Under the pieces are notes generated by a model, which had not been told where the DNA came from, did no database searches, and worked only from the letters and a program-made list of their open reading frames with translations. Shown here piece by piece: positions 27,195 through 37,214 of a stretch of DNA of 60,548 bases; the stretch's first letter is position 1; the number at the start of each line of letters is the position of its first letter. This DNA comes from Rhodanobacteraceae bacterium (lineage in GTDB: Bacteria; Pseudomonadota; Gammaproteobacteria; Xanthomonadales; Rhodanobacteraceae): assembly GCA_021325475.1 (NCBI GenBank), contig JAJPHA010000034.1, positions 1 through 60,548 of the forward strand, given 5' to 3'. Made by a program: the position numbers and the translations under genes.

Positions 27195-28268
27195 TCAGTG
27201 CGCGGATTCGCGCAGCAGCTCGACCAGATGGTCCTTCCAGACCGCGGCGAAGGTGTGGGTGCCGTGGCCGTGGGTGGCGTCGCTGATCGGCAGGATCACG
27301 GCGCGACCGTGCGGGACGTTGCGGATCTCGCGTTCGAGGATGCCGAGCTCCGGCGGATTGATCTGGTCGTCGGCGGAATTGATCGCGAGCAGCGGCGCGC
27401 GGATGGCGCCGAGCTTCGGCCGTGGGTCGTAGTCGCGCGAGGCCTCGATCTGATAGAGCAGGTCGTTGGCGTCGGTTTCCTTGCGCCGCGCGGCGATCCA
27501 GTCGGCGAGGAAGCGGTCGGCGCTGTCGCGGTCGGGCGCGAGTTTCTGCCACTGCAGCGGGCTCGAGGACATGATCATCAGCACATCGAGCGCGGCGACC
27601 AGCCCGCGCGGTTGCTCGGTGTATTCGCCGTCGTGCCAGTCGGGATCGGTGCGGATCGCGTCGCTGATCATCTTGCGCATCATCCGGTTGCGGCCGGCGA
27701 TCTGCACCGGCAGCGACGCCAGCGGCAGCAGCGCGTCCATGTAGTCGGGCCAGGTCTCGCCGAACAGCCAGGTGTGCATGCCGCCCATCGAGGTGCCCAT
27801 CACCAGGCGCAGATGGTCGACGTGCAGCGTGCGCGTCAGCAGCTCGTGATCGGCGCGCACCATGTCGTCGTAGGTGTAGTGCGGGAAGCGCGCGTGCAGG
27901 CCGTCGCTCGGCTTGCTCGAACGGCCATGGCCGATGCCGTCCGGCAGCACCAGGAAATACTTCGTCGCATCGAGCGGCTGGCCGGGTCCGAACAGTTCGC
28001 CGGCGAAGCGGTCGTTGAGGAACTGGGTGCCCGCGCCGCCGGTGCCGTGCAGGATCAGCACGGCGTTGTCGACGTGTCCCTTTTTATCCTTGTGGATTTT
28101 TCCCAATGTGCGGTAATGCAGCCGCAGTTCCGGCAGGGTTTCGCCGCTGGCGAAACGGAACGCGCGGATCGTGTAGTCGCCTTCGACGGGCGTCGGCCAC
28201 GACGCGGCGCGGGCATCGGCGGCGCCCAGGCAAAGTCCGAACAGCAGCAATGGCAGTGCGAGTCGCAT
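27195..28268 (-). CDS. Exported alpha/beta hydrolase, homoserine acetyltransferase-like fold
   Basis: The 357 residues start with a signal peptide (LALPLLLFGLCLGAADARA). The hydrolase core has nucleophile elbow GTSMGGMHTW, acid residue in NSADDQINPPE and a His-rich end (DATHGHGTHTF). The overall pattern, with LHYRTLGK and LHGTGGAG, resembles MetX-type alpha/beta hydrolases, but export to the periplasm argues against a biosynthetic role. Substrate unknown. The ATG at 28268 has GGGGA 7 bases upstream. It lies 20 bases after the aldehyde dehydrogenase gene on the same strand, suggesting one transcript. Confidence 0.85.
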   Translation of the reverse strand: MRLALPLLLFGLCLGAADARAASWPTPVEGDYTIRAFRFASGETLPELRLHYRTLGKIHKDKKGHVDNAVLILHGTGGAGTQFLNDRFAGELFGPGQPLDATKYFLVLPDGIGHGRSSKPSDGLHARFPHYTYDDMVRADHELLTRTLHVDHLRLVMGTSMGGMHTWLFGETWPDYMDALLPLASLPVQIAGRNRMMRKMISDAIRTDPDWHDGEYTEQPRGLVAALDVLMIMSSSPLQWQKLAPDRDSADRFLADWIAARRKETDANDLLYQIEASRDYDPRPKLGAIRAPLLAINSADDQINPPELGILEREIRNVPHGRAVILPISDATHGHGTHTFAAVWKDHLVELLRESAH

Positions 28269-28288
28269 GCTGGAGTCCCCCCTTCGGT

Positions 28289-29722
<1,434 letters not shown>

Positions 29723-29781
29723 GGCGCGGGCCCTCGCAGGGTGGATGGTCGGCGATTCTACTCGCCTGCGGCGGCGCGTCT

Positions 29782-30270
29782 TCAGAGCAGGACGCGCTTG
29801 GCCCCGGCGTAGTGCTCGCGCCAATAGGGCGCGTCGAGGGAATCCAGGCGCACCGTGCCGCCCGCGTTCGGCGCGTGCACGAAACGGCCTTCGCCGACGT
29901 AGATGCCGACGTGACTCACGCCGCGACCGTGGCGAAAGAACACGAGGTCGCCCGATTGCAGCCGATCGCGCGCCACCGCCGGCGCGTCGAGGCGACTGAT
30001 CGCGTCTGCGCTGCGCGGCAGGGCGATGCCGGCCGCGTCGCGGAACACGTAATCGATGAGACCGCTGCAATCGAACCCGCCTTCCGGCGTGTTGCCGCCG
30101 TTGCGGTACGGCGTGCCGACCAGGCCGAGCGCGCGGAACAGGACATCATTGGCGCGCTGCCGAACTATGTCATCTTGCGTCGCGGGCGAAATCGCGGGAC
30201 GCGGCGCCGCGCAGCCGGCGAGGGTGGCCACAAGCACGAGGCAGGCGAGGCGAGCATTGCGGGCAGGCAT
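29782..30270 (-). CDS. NlpC/P60 family lipoprotein endopeptidase
   Basis: The 162-residue lipoprotein has lipobox TLAGC (Cys20), probably leading to the outer membrane. The NlpC/P60 domain carries the triad Cys68 (GGFDCSGL), His120 (VSHVGIYVG) and His132 (RFVHAP). Such enzymes cleave peptidoglycan stem peptides (gamma-D-Glu/DAP bonds) and resemble E. coli Spr/MepS. It is divergent from slyD, with about 107 bases between the starts, and probably has its own promoter there. Confidence 0.92.
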   Translation of the reverse strand: MPARNARLACLVLVATLAGCAAPRPAISPATQDDIVRQRANDVLFRALGLVGTPYRNGGNTPEGGFDCSGLIDYVFRDAAGIALPRSADAISRLDAPAVARDRLQSGDLVFFRHGRGVSHVGIYVGEGRFVHAPNAGGTVRLDSLDAPYWREHYAGAKRVLL

Positions 30271-30377
30271 CGCCGCGCACGTTGGAACAAGGCGCCGGTG
30301 CTGTCAACGGCGCTGCGCCTGGCGGCGAAACCGGCTACCATGCGCGGCCGGCAGGCGCGGTCAGCGAAGGCAGCGAG

Positions 30378-30860
30378 ATGAAGGTCGAACGAGACAAGGT
30401 GGTGCTGTTCCATTACCGGCTGCGCGACGAGGCCGGTGTCGAGATCGAGGATTCGCGCGGACGGGCGCCGCTCGCCATCCTGTTCGGTCACGGCAACATC
30501 ATCCGCGGCCTCGAGCAGGCCCTGGCCGGGCGCGCGGCCGGCGACCGGTTCGAGGTCGTCGTGCCGCCCGAGCAGGGCTACGGCGCGCGCCGCGCCGACT
30601 ACACCCAGCGTGTGCCGAAGAAGTATTTCCCCGCTTCCGACCATCTGCGCCCCGGCATGGCCGTCACCCTGGCGACGGACCACGGGCCGCGCACGGTGAC
30701 CGTGCTCAAGGTCGGCTCGAGCGTGGTCGATGTGGACCTCAACCATCCAATGGCCGGCAAGACCCTGCATTTCGCCATCGAGATCACCGCGGTGCGTGAC
30801 GCCGAACCGGAAGAACTGGCGCACGGCCACGTGCACGGCGCGGGCGGTCACGAGCATTGA
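30378..30860 (+). CDS. slyD: FKBP-type peptidyl-prolyl isomerase SlyD
   Basis: Prolyl isomerase and chaperone with a metal-binding tail. The 160 residues include the FKBP core (VVLFHYRLRDEAG; LFGHGNIIRGLEQALAG; VVPPEQGYG), the inserted IF domain with VPKKYFPASDHLRPGM, and a His-rich C terminus (ELAHGHVHGAGGHEH) suited to nickel. The ATG at 30378 is preceded by a GCAGCGAG weak SD. Its last 60 bases are repeated, with one mismatch, at 36641-36700 beyond the Kelch genes. slyD itself is intact. Confidence 0.96.
   Translation: MKVERDKVVLFHYRLRDEAGVEIEDSRGRAPLAILFGHGNIIRGLEQALAGRAAGDRFEVVVPPEQGYGARRADYTQRVPKKYFPASDHLRPGMAVTLATDHGPRTVTVLKVGSSVVDVDLNHPMAGKTLHFAIEITAVRDAEPEELAHGHVHGAGGHEH
30801..30860 (+). 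repeat. Left copy of the slyD-end direct repeat
   Basis: These are the last 60 bases of slyD, including the stop. The right copy at 36641-36700 matches 59 of 60 positions (A at 30806, G at 36646). Similarity ends abruptly on both sides. Confidence 0.95.
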
Positions 30861-30869
30861 GCGGGGCGC

Positions 30870-30899
30870 TTCCGGGCGATCTTGCCGCGCGACCCGGAA
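30870..30899 (+). terminator. Hairpin after slyD
   Basis: TTCCGGG (30870-30876) pairs with CCCGGAA (30893-30899); TTTTT follows at 30908-30912. It could terminate slyD transcription before the first Kelch gene. The loop is long at 16 bases. Confidence 0.45.
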
Positions 30900-30937
30900 T
30901 CGCATAGTTTTTGCGGGCGGAAGCAACGGGGGGAGTC

Positions 30938-33745
30938 ATGGTCGGTCTTCGCGATCGCAAACGCGGCTGGCTGCGGTTTGGTCTGCTGCTGCTCCTCGGC
31001 ATGACTTGCGCCGCGCCGCTGCGCGCGGTCACCAACAGCTGGTCCCCCGCCGCTTCGCTCGTTGCCGCACGTAGCTACCACACGGCGACCCTACTGCCCT
31101 CCGGCAAGGTATTGGTGGCTGGCGGAAGGGTTAGGAACGGATATACAGACGTTTATCTTGCTAGTGCCGAGCTCTATGACCCCGTCAGTAACAGCTGGAG
31201 CGCGGCCGGTTCGCTCGCCACGGTACGGGCCAGCCACACCGCCACGTTGTTGCCTTCCGGTAAGGTGTTGGTGGTGGGAGGTGAAGACGGGAGCGCTGCG
31301 CTCGCCAGCGTCGAACTGTATGATCCGAGCTCCAATACTTGGAGCGAAGCCGGCACCCTGGCCACCCCTCGGTCCGAGCACACCGCCACGCTTCTGCCCA
31401 CGGGCAAGGTGCTGGTTGCGGGCGGATCTGATATCAACGGCTATGGCATCGCCAGCGCTGAACTGTACGATCCGGCGAGCAATACTTGGAGCAACGCCGG
31501 TGCGCTCGCCACCTCGCGGGGCGCCCACACTGCGACGTTGCTGTCGTCGGGCCAAGTGCTGGTAGCGGGTGGCGTTAGCGGCCCCTCGGTGCGAGCCAGC
31601 GCCGAACTGTACGATCCGGCCAGCAATACCTGGAGCCCAGCCGGCGCGCTCGCCACTGCACGGTTCTCCCAAACCGCCTCACTTTTGCCATCGGGCAGCG
31701 TACTCGTCGTTGGGGGGCTGGGTTCCAGCTATCTTGCCAGCGCCGAGCTTTACGACCCGGCCAGCAACACTTGGAGCGCGGCCGGTTCGCTGGCGACCTC
31801 ACGGTATTTTCACACCGCGACGTTGCTGCCCTCGGGCCAAGTGCTGGTGGTGGGCGGCAACGGTAGCAGCGGCGCTCTCGCCAGCGCGGAGCTCTACGAC
31901 CCACCAAGTAACACCTGGACGGCGACCTCATCGCTGGGCGTGGCGCGGTTGAGCCATACCGCGACGTTGCTGCCCTCGGGCCAAGTGCTGGTGGTCGGCG
32001 GAATTGGCGACAGTGGCTATCTCGCCAGCGCCGAGCTGTACGATCCCGCTGCGGCCACTGGGAGCGGTGCCGGTTCGCTTGCCACCGCCAGATACTTCCA
32101 TACCGCCACGCCGCTGGCTTCGGGCAAGGTGCTGGTGGTCGGCGGCGGCACCAACCGCAACTATTTCGCCAGCGCCGAGTTGTACGATCCGGCCAACGAC
32201 AGTTGGAGCGGCGCGGGTTCGCTCACGGCGGCCCGGTTGCTTCACACGGCCACGCTGCTGGCCTCGGGCAAGGTTCTGGTGGCGGGCGGCTACAACGGCA
32301 GCACCTATATCGCCAATGCCGAGCTGTACGATCCGGCCAGCAACGCCTGGAGCGGTGCCGGGATGCTCGCCACGGCAAGGTACAGCCACACCGCCACGCT
32401 ATTGGCCTCGGGCAAGGTGCTGGTGGCGGGCGGCTACAACGACACGAGCGGATCGCTCGCCGGCGTGGAGATCTACGATCCGTCGAGCAACGCCTGGAGC
32501 GTCGCCCATTCGCTTGCGGCCGCGAGGTACAGCCACACCGCCACACTGTTGCCGTCCGGCAAGGTGCTGGTGGCCGGCGGCTACGGCAGCAGCGGCTTGC
32601 TCGCCAGCGCCGAACTGTACGATCCGACGAGCAACACCTGGAGCAATGCCGCCTCGCTTGCGATGGCGAGATATCGCCACAGCGCCACACTGTTGCCTTC
32701 CGGCCGGGTGCTGGTGGCGGGCGGCGACGGCGGCAGCGGCGCACTCGCCACCGCCGAGTTGTACGATCCGGCGAGCGACACCTGGAGCAGCGCCGGTTCG
32801 CTGGCCACGGCGCGCTACGGTCATACGGCCACCTTGCTTCCCTCCGGCAAGGTGTTGATAGCCGGTGGTTCCAACGGCACGTATCCCGCCAGCGCGGAGT
32901 TGTACGATCCGGTCAGCAATACTTGGAGTAGCGTAGGTACGCTTGTGACGGCACGGTACGGCCACACCGCGACCCTGCTTCCTGCTGGTCGGGTGTTGCT
33001 GGCTGGTGGTGCAAACGCGAGCGGCTTTGTCGCCGGCGCCGAGCGTTTCGATCCGGGTCTGACGCCGGACGCGAAGCGCCAGCCTGATCTGAACCTGGTC
33101 TATCCGTATCTGGTGCCATTCAGTCAGCTCGTTGCCTTTGCGCAAGGCAGCAACTACACGAACGGCAGCTTGGTGGCCACCGGGCTGATGCCGGCCCAGG
33201 CCGGGAGCGGCGGCGTGACCAACGACTCGGCCAGCAATATGCCGGTGCTCCAGTTGCAGCGCATCGACAACGAGCAGGTGCGCTTCGTTGCGAACGACGA
33301 GACGGTTGCGTTCACCGACACCCAATTCGTCGGCAGCGCCGCAGCGCTGGCCGGGTTCCCTGCCGGTCCGGTGCGCGTGCGCGCGTGGGTCAACGGCGTT
33401 CCCAGCGCCGGTTTGTACAGCACGCTGGCGGTGCGGCCGGGACAAGTGACCGCGCCGACCGCGGTCGGCGGCAACGCGCAGGCGACGGTGAACTTCAGCG
33501 CCGTGGCCTACGACGGCGGCGCACCGGTGATCGAATACGTCGCGACCGCGCTGCCGGGCAATGTGCAGGCGCAGTGCATGGTGCCGTGCACCAGCATCAC
33601 GGTGCAGCCGCTCGCTCCCGGAAGCTACACTTTCGTCATCAATGCGGTGAACGCCGCCGGAATCGGTCCGACCTCACCACCCAGCAACCGCGTCAAGGTG
33701 TATCCGGCGGACGATATCTTCCACGATGGCTTCGACGGTACGTAA
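30938..33745 (+). CDS. Secreted Kelch-repeat protein 1 with Fn3-like domain and IFHDGFD tail
   Basis: The 935-residue exported protein has a signal peptide (about 1-30, ending PLRA). Fourteen Kelch-type blades of about 48 residues follow (about 31-700), each built on HTATLLPSGKVLVAGG and SAELYDPASNTWS. A central beta-rich region (about 702-833) and an Fn3-like domain (834-925; PTAVGGNAQATVNFSAVAYD) come next, and the protein ends DDIFHDGFDGT. Fourteen blades could make two seven-bladed propellers. The ATG at 30938 has GGGGGGAG 3-10 bases upstream. It is paralogous to the next gene. No catalytic residues were recognised; adhesion or ligand binding is a guess. Confidence 0.88.
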   Translation: MVGLRDRKRGWLRFGLLLLLGMTCAAPLRAVTNSWSPAASLVAARSYHTATLLPSGKVLVAGGRVRNGYTDVYLASAELYDPVSNSWSAAGSLATVRASHTATLLPSGKVLVVGGEDGSAALASVELYDPSSNTWSEAGTLATPRSEHTATLLPTGKVLVAGGSDINGYGIASAELYDPASNTWSNAGALATSRGAHTATLLSSGQVLVAGGVSGPSVRASAELYDPASNTWSPAGALATARFSQTASLLPSGSVLVVGGLGSSYLASAELYDPASNTWSAAGSLATSRYFHTATLLPSGQVLVVGGNGSSGALASAELYDPPSNTWTATSSLGVARLSHTATLLPSGQVLVVGGIGDSGYLASAELYDPAAATGSGAGSLATARYFHTATPLASGKVLVVGGGTNRNYFASAELYDPANDSWSGAGSLTAARLLHTATLLASGKVLVAGGYNGSTYIANAELYDPASNAWSGAGMLATARYSHTATLLASGKVLVAGGYNDTSGSLAGVEIYDPSSNAWSVAHSLAAARYSHTATLLPSGKVLVAGGYGSSGLLASAELYDPTSNTWSNAASLAMARYRHSATLLPSGRVLVAGGDGGSGALATAELYDPASDTWSSAGSLATARYGHTATLLPSGKVLIAGGSNGTYPASAELYDPVSNTWSSVGTLVTARYGHTATLLPAGRVLLAGGANASGFVAGAERFDPGLTPDAKRQPDLNLVYPYLVPFSQLVAFAQGSNYTNGSLVATGLMPAQAGSGGVTNDSASNMPVLQLQRIDNEQVRFVANDETVAFTDTQFVGSAAALAGFPAGPVRVRAWVNGVPSAGLYSTLAVRPGQVTAPTAVGGNAQATVNFSAVAYDGGAPVIEYVATALPGNVQAQCMVPCTSITVQPLAPGSYTFVINAVNAAGIGPTSPPSNRVKVYPADDIFHDGFDGT

Positions 33746-33814
33746 TGCGGCGAGCGGCGAGGTGGACGTGCGTTTTGCAATCGGTGCATTCGGGCAAGAG
33801 GAGGAATGCGTATC

Positions 33815-36613
33815 ATGAGTGGTTTGCGTGAGCTTGCGCGTTTCCTGGCGCGATTCGGTCTGCTGATTTTTCTCGGAACGCTCTGCACAACGCCGCTGCG
33901 TGCGGTCACCAACACCTGGACCGCGGCTACGCCGCTCGCCACGGCCAGATACGATCACAGCGCCACCTTGCTGCCTTCCGGCAAGGTGCTGGTGGCGGGT
34001 GGTTTCGCCAACACCTATCTCGCCAGCGCCGAGCTGTACGATCCGGTGAGCAACACCTGGAGCCCGGCCGGCTCGATGGCGACGGCGCGACGCTTTCATA
34101 CCGCGACGCTGCTGCCTTCCGGCCAGGTCTTGGTGGTGGGTGGAGTCGGTGCCGGCAACGCACTCGCCAGCGCCGAGCTGTACGACCCGGTGAGCAACAC
34201 CTGGAGCCCGGCCGGTTCGCTGGCGACGGCGCGACGCTCACACACGGCCACGCTGTTGCCGTCCGGTCAGGTATTGGTCGTGGGCGGCTACAGCGCCAGT
34301 GTCGGCGGCAGCGCGCTTGCCAGCGCCGAGTTGTACGATCCGGCCAGCAATACCTGGAGTCCTGCCGGCGCGCTCGTCGCCGCACGGTTCTTCCACACCG
34401 CCACGCTGCTGCCCTCGGGCAAGGTGTTGGTGGGCGGCGGAACGGACGGCACCGGCGGCTATTTTGCGAGCGCCGAGCTGTACGATCCAGCGAGCAATAC
34501 GTGGAGCAGTGCTGGTTCGCTCACCACCGGGCGTGATCTTCACACCGCCACACTCTTGCCCTCGGGCAAGGTGCTCGTGGCGGGCGGTTTCAACGGAAGC
34601 TATGTCACCAACGCCGAGCTGTACGATCCGGTGAGCGACACGTGGAGTGGGGCAGGGTCTTTGGCCACCGGACGGTACGCGCACACGGCCACGCTATTGC
34701 CTTCGGGTATGGTGCTCGTGGCAGCCGGGTTGCACGGCAGCACGCTTGCGAGCGCCGAACTGTACGATCCGGTAGGCAACACGTGGAGTCCGGCCGGTAG
34801 CTTGGCGACGGCGCGGTACATTCACACGGCGACGTTGCTGCCATCGGGTCAGGTGCTGGTCGCCGGCGGTAGCGACGGCAGTAGCGCCACTGCCAGCGTC
34901 GAACTGTACGATCCGGCGGGTACCGGTTGGAGCGCTGCTGGCGCTCTCTCGAATGCGCGGGCCTATCACACCGCGACAGCGCTGCCTTCCGGCAAGGTGT
35001 TGGTGGTGGCCGGCTTTAACAACGGCAGCACTCTCGCGAGTGCCGAACTGTACGATCCGGCCAGCAACGGCTGGACCGCCGCCGGTAGCTTGGCTACCGC
35101 GCGGTACATTCACACGGCGACGTTGCTGCCATCGGGCCAGATACTGGTGGTTGGCGGCCTTGGTGCCGGTAGTTATCTCGCCAGTGCCGAGCGGTACGAT
35201 CCGGTGAGCGACACGTGGAGTGGGGCAGGGTCTTTGGCCACCGGACGGTACGCGCACACGGCCACGCTGCTGCCGTCCGGCCAAGTGCTGGTGGTCGGCG
35301 GAGTTGGCGACAGTGGCTATCTCGCCAGCGCCGAGCTGTACGATCCGGCCAGCAATACCTGGAGCCCGGCGGCGTCGCTCAGCACGCCACGGTACTACCA
35401 CACCGCCACGTTGTTGCCTTCCGGCCAGGTGTTGGTGGCGGGCGGCTACAACGGCAGCACTCTCGCGAGTGCCGAACTGTACGATCCGGCGAGCAACAGT
35501 TGGAGCAGCGCAGGTACGCTGGCGACAGCGCGCCAGACTCACACCGCCACGTTGTTGCCTTCCGGCCAGGTGTTGGTGGCGGGCGGCTACAACGGCGGGT
35601 TTCTCGCCAGTGCCGAGCTGTACGATCCGGCGAGCAACAGTTGGAGCAGCGCGGGTACGCTTGCGGCAGCACGAAATTATCATACGGCAACGCTGATTCC
35701 CTCGGGCAAGGTGCTCGTGGTGGGCGGTTTGAACAACATCAACGGTACGCTCACCAGCGCCGAACTGTACGATCCGATCAGCAATGCTTGGAGCAGCGCG
35801 GGCGCGCTCGCGACGGCAAGGTGCTGTCACACCGCGACTCTGCTTGCATCCGGCCAAGTCTTGCTCTCGGGCGGGTCAAATGGCAGCGGCTATCCAACCA
35901 GCGCCGAACTGTTCGACCCGGGTCTGGCGCCGGATGCCAAGCGCCGACCCGATTTGAGCTCGGTCGATCCGTATTTGCTGGCGTTTCATCAGCTCATCGC
36001 CTTCGCCCAAGGCAGCAGCTACGCGAGCGATGGCGGTCTCGTGGCTACCGGGTTGATGCCGGCGCAAGAGGGAAGCGGCGGCAGCAACAAGAGCTCGGCC
36101 AGCAATATGCCGGTGCTCCAGTTGCAGCGCATCGACAACGAGCAGATGCGCATCATTCCGAACGACGAGACGGTGCTGCTCACCGATACGGAGTTCGTCG
36201 GCAGTACGACGGTGCTCGCCGGGTTCCCCGCCGGTCCGGTGCGCGTGCGCGCGTGGGTCAACGGCGTTCCCAGCGCCGGCTTGTATAGCACGCTGGCGGT
36301 GCGGCCGGGACAAGTGGCCGCGCCGACCGCGGTCGGCGGCAACGCGCAGGCGACGGTGAGCTTCAGCGCCGTGGCCTACGACGGCGGTGCACCGGTGATC
36401 CGCTACGTCGCCACGGCTTCGCCCGGCGGCGCGCAGGCACAGTGCACGGCGCCGTGCACCAGCATCACGGTGCAGCCGCTTGCTCCCGGCAACTATAGTT
36501 TCGTCGTCAAAGCCGTCAACGCCGTGGGGACCGGTCCCACCTCGCCGCCCAGCAACCGCGTCAAGGTCTATCCGGCGGACGATATCTTCCACGATGGCTT
36601 CGACGGGCCGTGA
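33815..36613 (+). CDS. Secreted Kelch-repeat protein 2, paralogue of the upstream gene
   Basis: The 932 residues share the architecture of protein 1: signal peptide (LARFGLLIFLGTLC region), 14 Kelch blades, a central beta-rich region, an Fn3-like domain and the ending DDIFHDGFDGP. The ATG at 33815 aligns with the start of protein 1 and lies 10 bases after AGGAGG; an in-frame ATG at 33806 is only 1 base from it. A 75-base block is repeated exactly inside the gene (34621-34695 and 35194-35268). A 66-base block matches protein 1 with one mismatch (35281-35346 versus 31981-32046). Both point to blade exchange. Function unknown. Confidence 0.88.
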   Translation: MSGLRELARFLARFGLLIFLGTLCTTPLRAVTNTWTAATPLATARYDHSATLLPSGKVLVAGGFANTYLASAELYDPVSNTWSPAGSMATARRFHTATLLPSGQVLVVGGVGAGNALASAELYDPVSNTWSPAGSLATARRSHTATLLPSGQVLVVGGYSASVGGSALASAELYDPASNTWSPAGALVAARFFHTATLLPSGKVLVGGGTDGTGGYFASAELYDPASNTWSSAGSLTTGRDLHTATLLPSGKVLVAGGFNGSYVTNAELYDPVSDTWSGAGSLATGRYAHTATLLPSGMVLVAAGLHGSTLASAELYDPVGNTWSPAGSLATARYIHTATLLPSGQVLVAGGSDGSSATASVELYDPAGTGWSAAGALSNARAYHTATALPSGKVLVVAGFNNGSTLASAELYDPASNGWTAAGSLATARYIHTATLLPSGQILVVGGLGAGSYLASAERYDPVSDTWSGAGSLATGRYAHTATLLPSGQVLVVGGVGDSGYLASAELYDPASNTWSPAASLSTPRYYHTATLLPSGQVLVAGGYNGSTLASAELYDPASNSWSSAGTLATARQTHTATLLPSGQVLVAGGYNGGFLASAELYDPASNSWSSAGTLAAARNYHTATLIPSGKVLVVGGLNNINGTLTSAELYDPISNAWSSAGALATARCCHTATLLASGQVLLSGGSNGSGYPTSAELFDPGLAPDAKRRPDLSSVDPYLLAFHQLIAFAQGSSYASDGGLVATGLMPAQEGSGGSNKSSASNMPVLQLQRIDNEQMRIIPNDETVLLTDTEFVGSTTVLAGFPAGPVRVRAWVNGVPSAGLYSTLAVRPGQVAAPTAVGGNAQATVSFSAVAYDGGAPVIRYVATASPGGAQAQCTAPCTSITVQPLAPGNYSFVVKAVNAVGTGPTSPPSNRVKVYPADDIFHDGFDGP

Positions 36614-36615
36614 GG

Positions 36616-36640
36616 GCGGGCGCGGCGCCGCGACGCCCGC
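36616..36640 (+). terminator. Hairpin between Kelch gene 2 and the right repeat
   Basis: GCGGGCG (36616-36622) pairs with CGCCCGC (36634-36640); the 11-base loop itself contains the palindrome CGGCGCCG. It begins two bases after the Kelch 2 stop and ends exactly where the right slyD-end repeat starts. Confidence 0.55.
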
Positions 36641-36700
36641 GCCGAGCCGGAAGAACTGGCGCACGGCCACGTGCACGGCGCGGGCGGTCACGAGCATTGA
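36641..36700 (+). repeat. Right copy of the slyD-end direct repeat
   Basis: A 59/60 match to the slyD 3' end, ending at the same TGA. It encodes no protein here because it has no start or upstream slyD sequence. It is followed directly by the 36708-36731 terminator, which may be the original slyD downstream region. Confidence 0.95.
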
Positions 36701-36707
36701 ATAACGA

Positions 36708-36731
36708 AAGGCCCGGCTTGCACCGGGCCTT
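36708..36731. terminator. Intrinsic terminator, possibly bidirectional
   Basis: AAGGCCCGG pairs with CCGGGCCTT over loop CTTGCA. On the minus strand it is followed by TTCGTTATT and would end the 36758-37075 gene; on the plus strand it lies 7 bases after the slyD-like stop. Position suggests it once served slyD. Confidence 0.8.
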
Positions 36732-36757
36732 CCGGGATTGCCCCCTTGCTGTACCGA

Positions 36758-37075
36758 TTACGCGGCGGCGTTGCCGACCAGCGTGAGTTTGGGACGCGCC
36801 GGCTGCGCGGTCGGCATCGGCGGCGTCAATGTGCGCACGAGCTCGGCCTGGGCGGCCGCGACCTGTTCCTCGAAGCGGCTCAGCCGCTCCTCGGCGGCGG
36901 CGGCCACCGGCGCCGGGATCGCCGACGCATCGAGCAGTTGCCGCACCAGCTCGCGGTGGTGGGCGCTGAAATCCGGATCGTGCAGCGCCTCGTCGAGCGC
37001 GCAGATCAGGGTCGCCAGCCAACCGGAGGTCGGCGAGCGCAGTGCCAGCAGCAGTTCGTGAGTCGATGGCTTCAT
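36758..37075 (-). CDS. Small helical protein of unknown function
   Basis: The 105-residue, probably cytosolic product starts MKPSTHELLLALRSPTSG and has a helical centre (HHRELVRQLLDASAIP; EERLSRFEEQVAAAQAELVR) and a short Pro/Ala tail. No signal peptide, TM helix or known motif was recognised. No clear SD precedes the ATG. It ends next to a good terminator and is divergent from the deacylase-like gene, which supports it being real. Codon use looks like its neighbours. Confidence 0.6.
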   Translation of the reverse strand: MKPSTHELLLALRSPTSGWLATLICALDEALHDPDFSAHHRELVRQLLDASAIPAPVAAAAEERLSRFEEQVAAAQAELVRTLTPPMPTAQPARPKLTLVGNAAA

Positions 37076-37214
37076 GGCGTTCGGCGGATTTGCCTGCGGG
37101 TCCGGTTACGCCAGGTATATGCAGTTTCGATGCCAAGCACTCGCGGACCCTTCGGATTTGCTTTTGTGCGACGCTTGACGCAGGCTTCGCCCCCGGTGCA
37201 AGGCGAGGAAAATC

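Larger units (their letters stand above)
30861..36640 (+). mobile_element. Kelch-gene insert bracketed by the slyD-end duplication
   Basis: This segment contains the two Kelch genes and nothing else recognisable. It lies between two direct copies of the slyD 3' end and carries hairpins next to both junctions (30870-30899 and 36616-36640). The repeat-to-repeat distance is 5,840 bases. It has no integrase or transposase, so its mobility is inferred from structure only. It could be an integrated circle, a recombination product or a remnant of a larger element. Confidence 0.5.

Noticed and set aside
31060-33040. Regular repeats in the Kelch genes as a CRISPR-like or satellite array
   Set aside because: The repeats are about 145 bases, diverged and stay in frame. 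They encode Kelch blades in a protein with a signal peptide.
30801-36700. A tandem duplication of slyD plus Kelch as the origin of the repeat
   Set aside because: A simple unit duplication would leave a slyD copy or fragment between the two Kelch genes. The 69-base gap between them contains none. The idea is disfavoured but not excluded.
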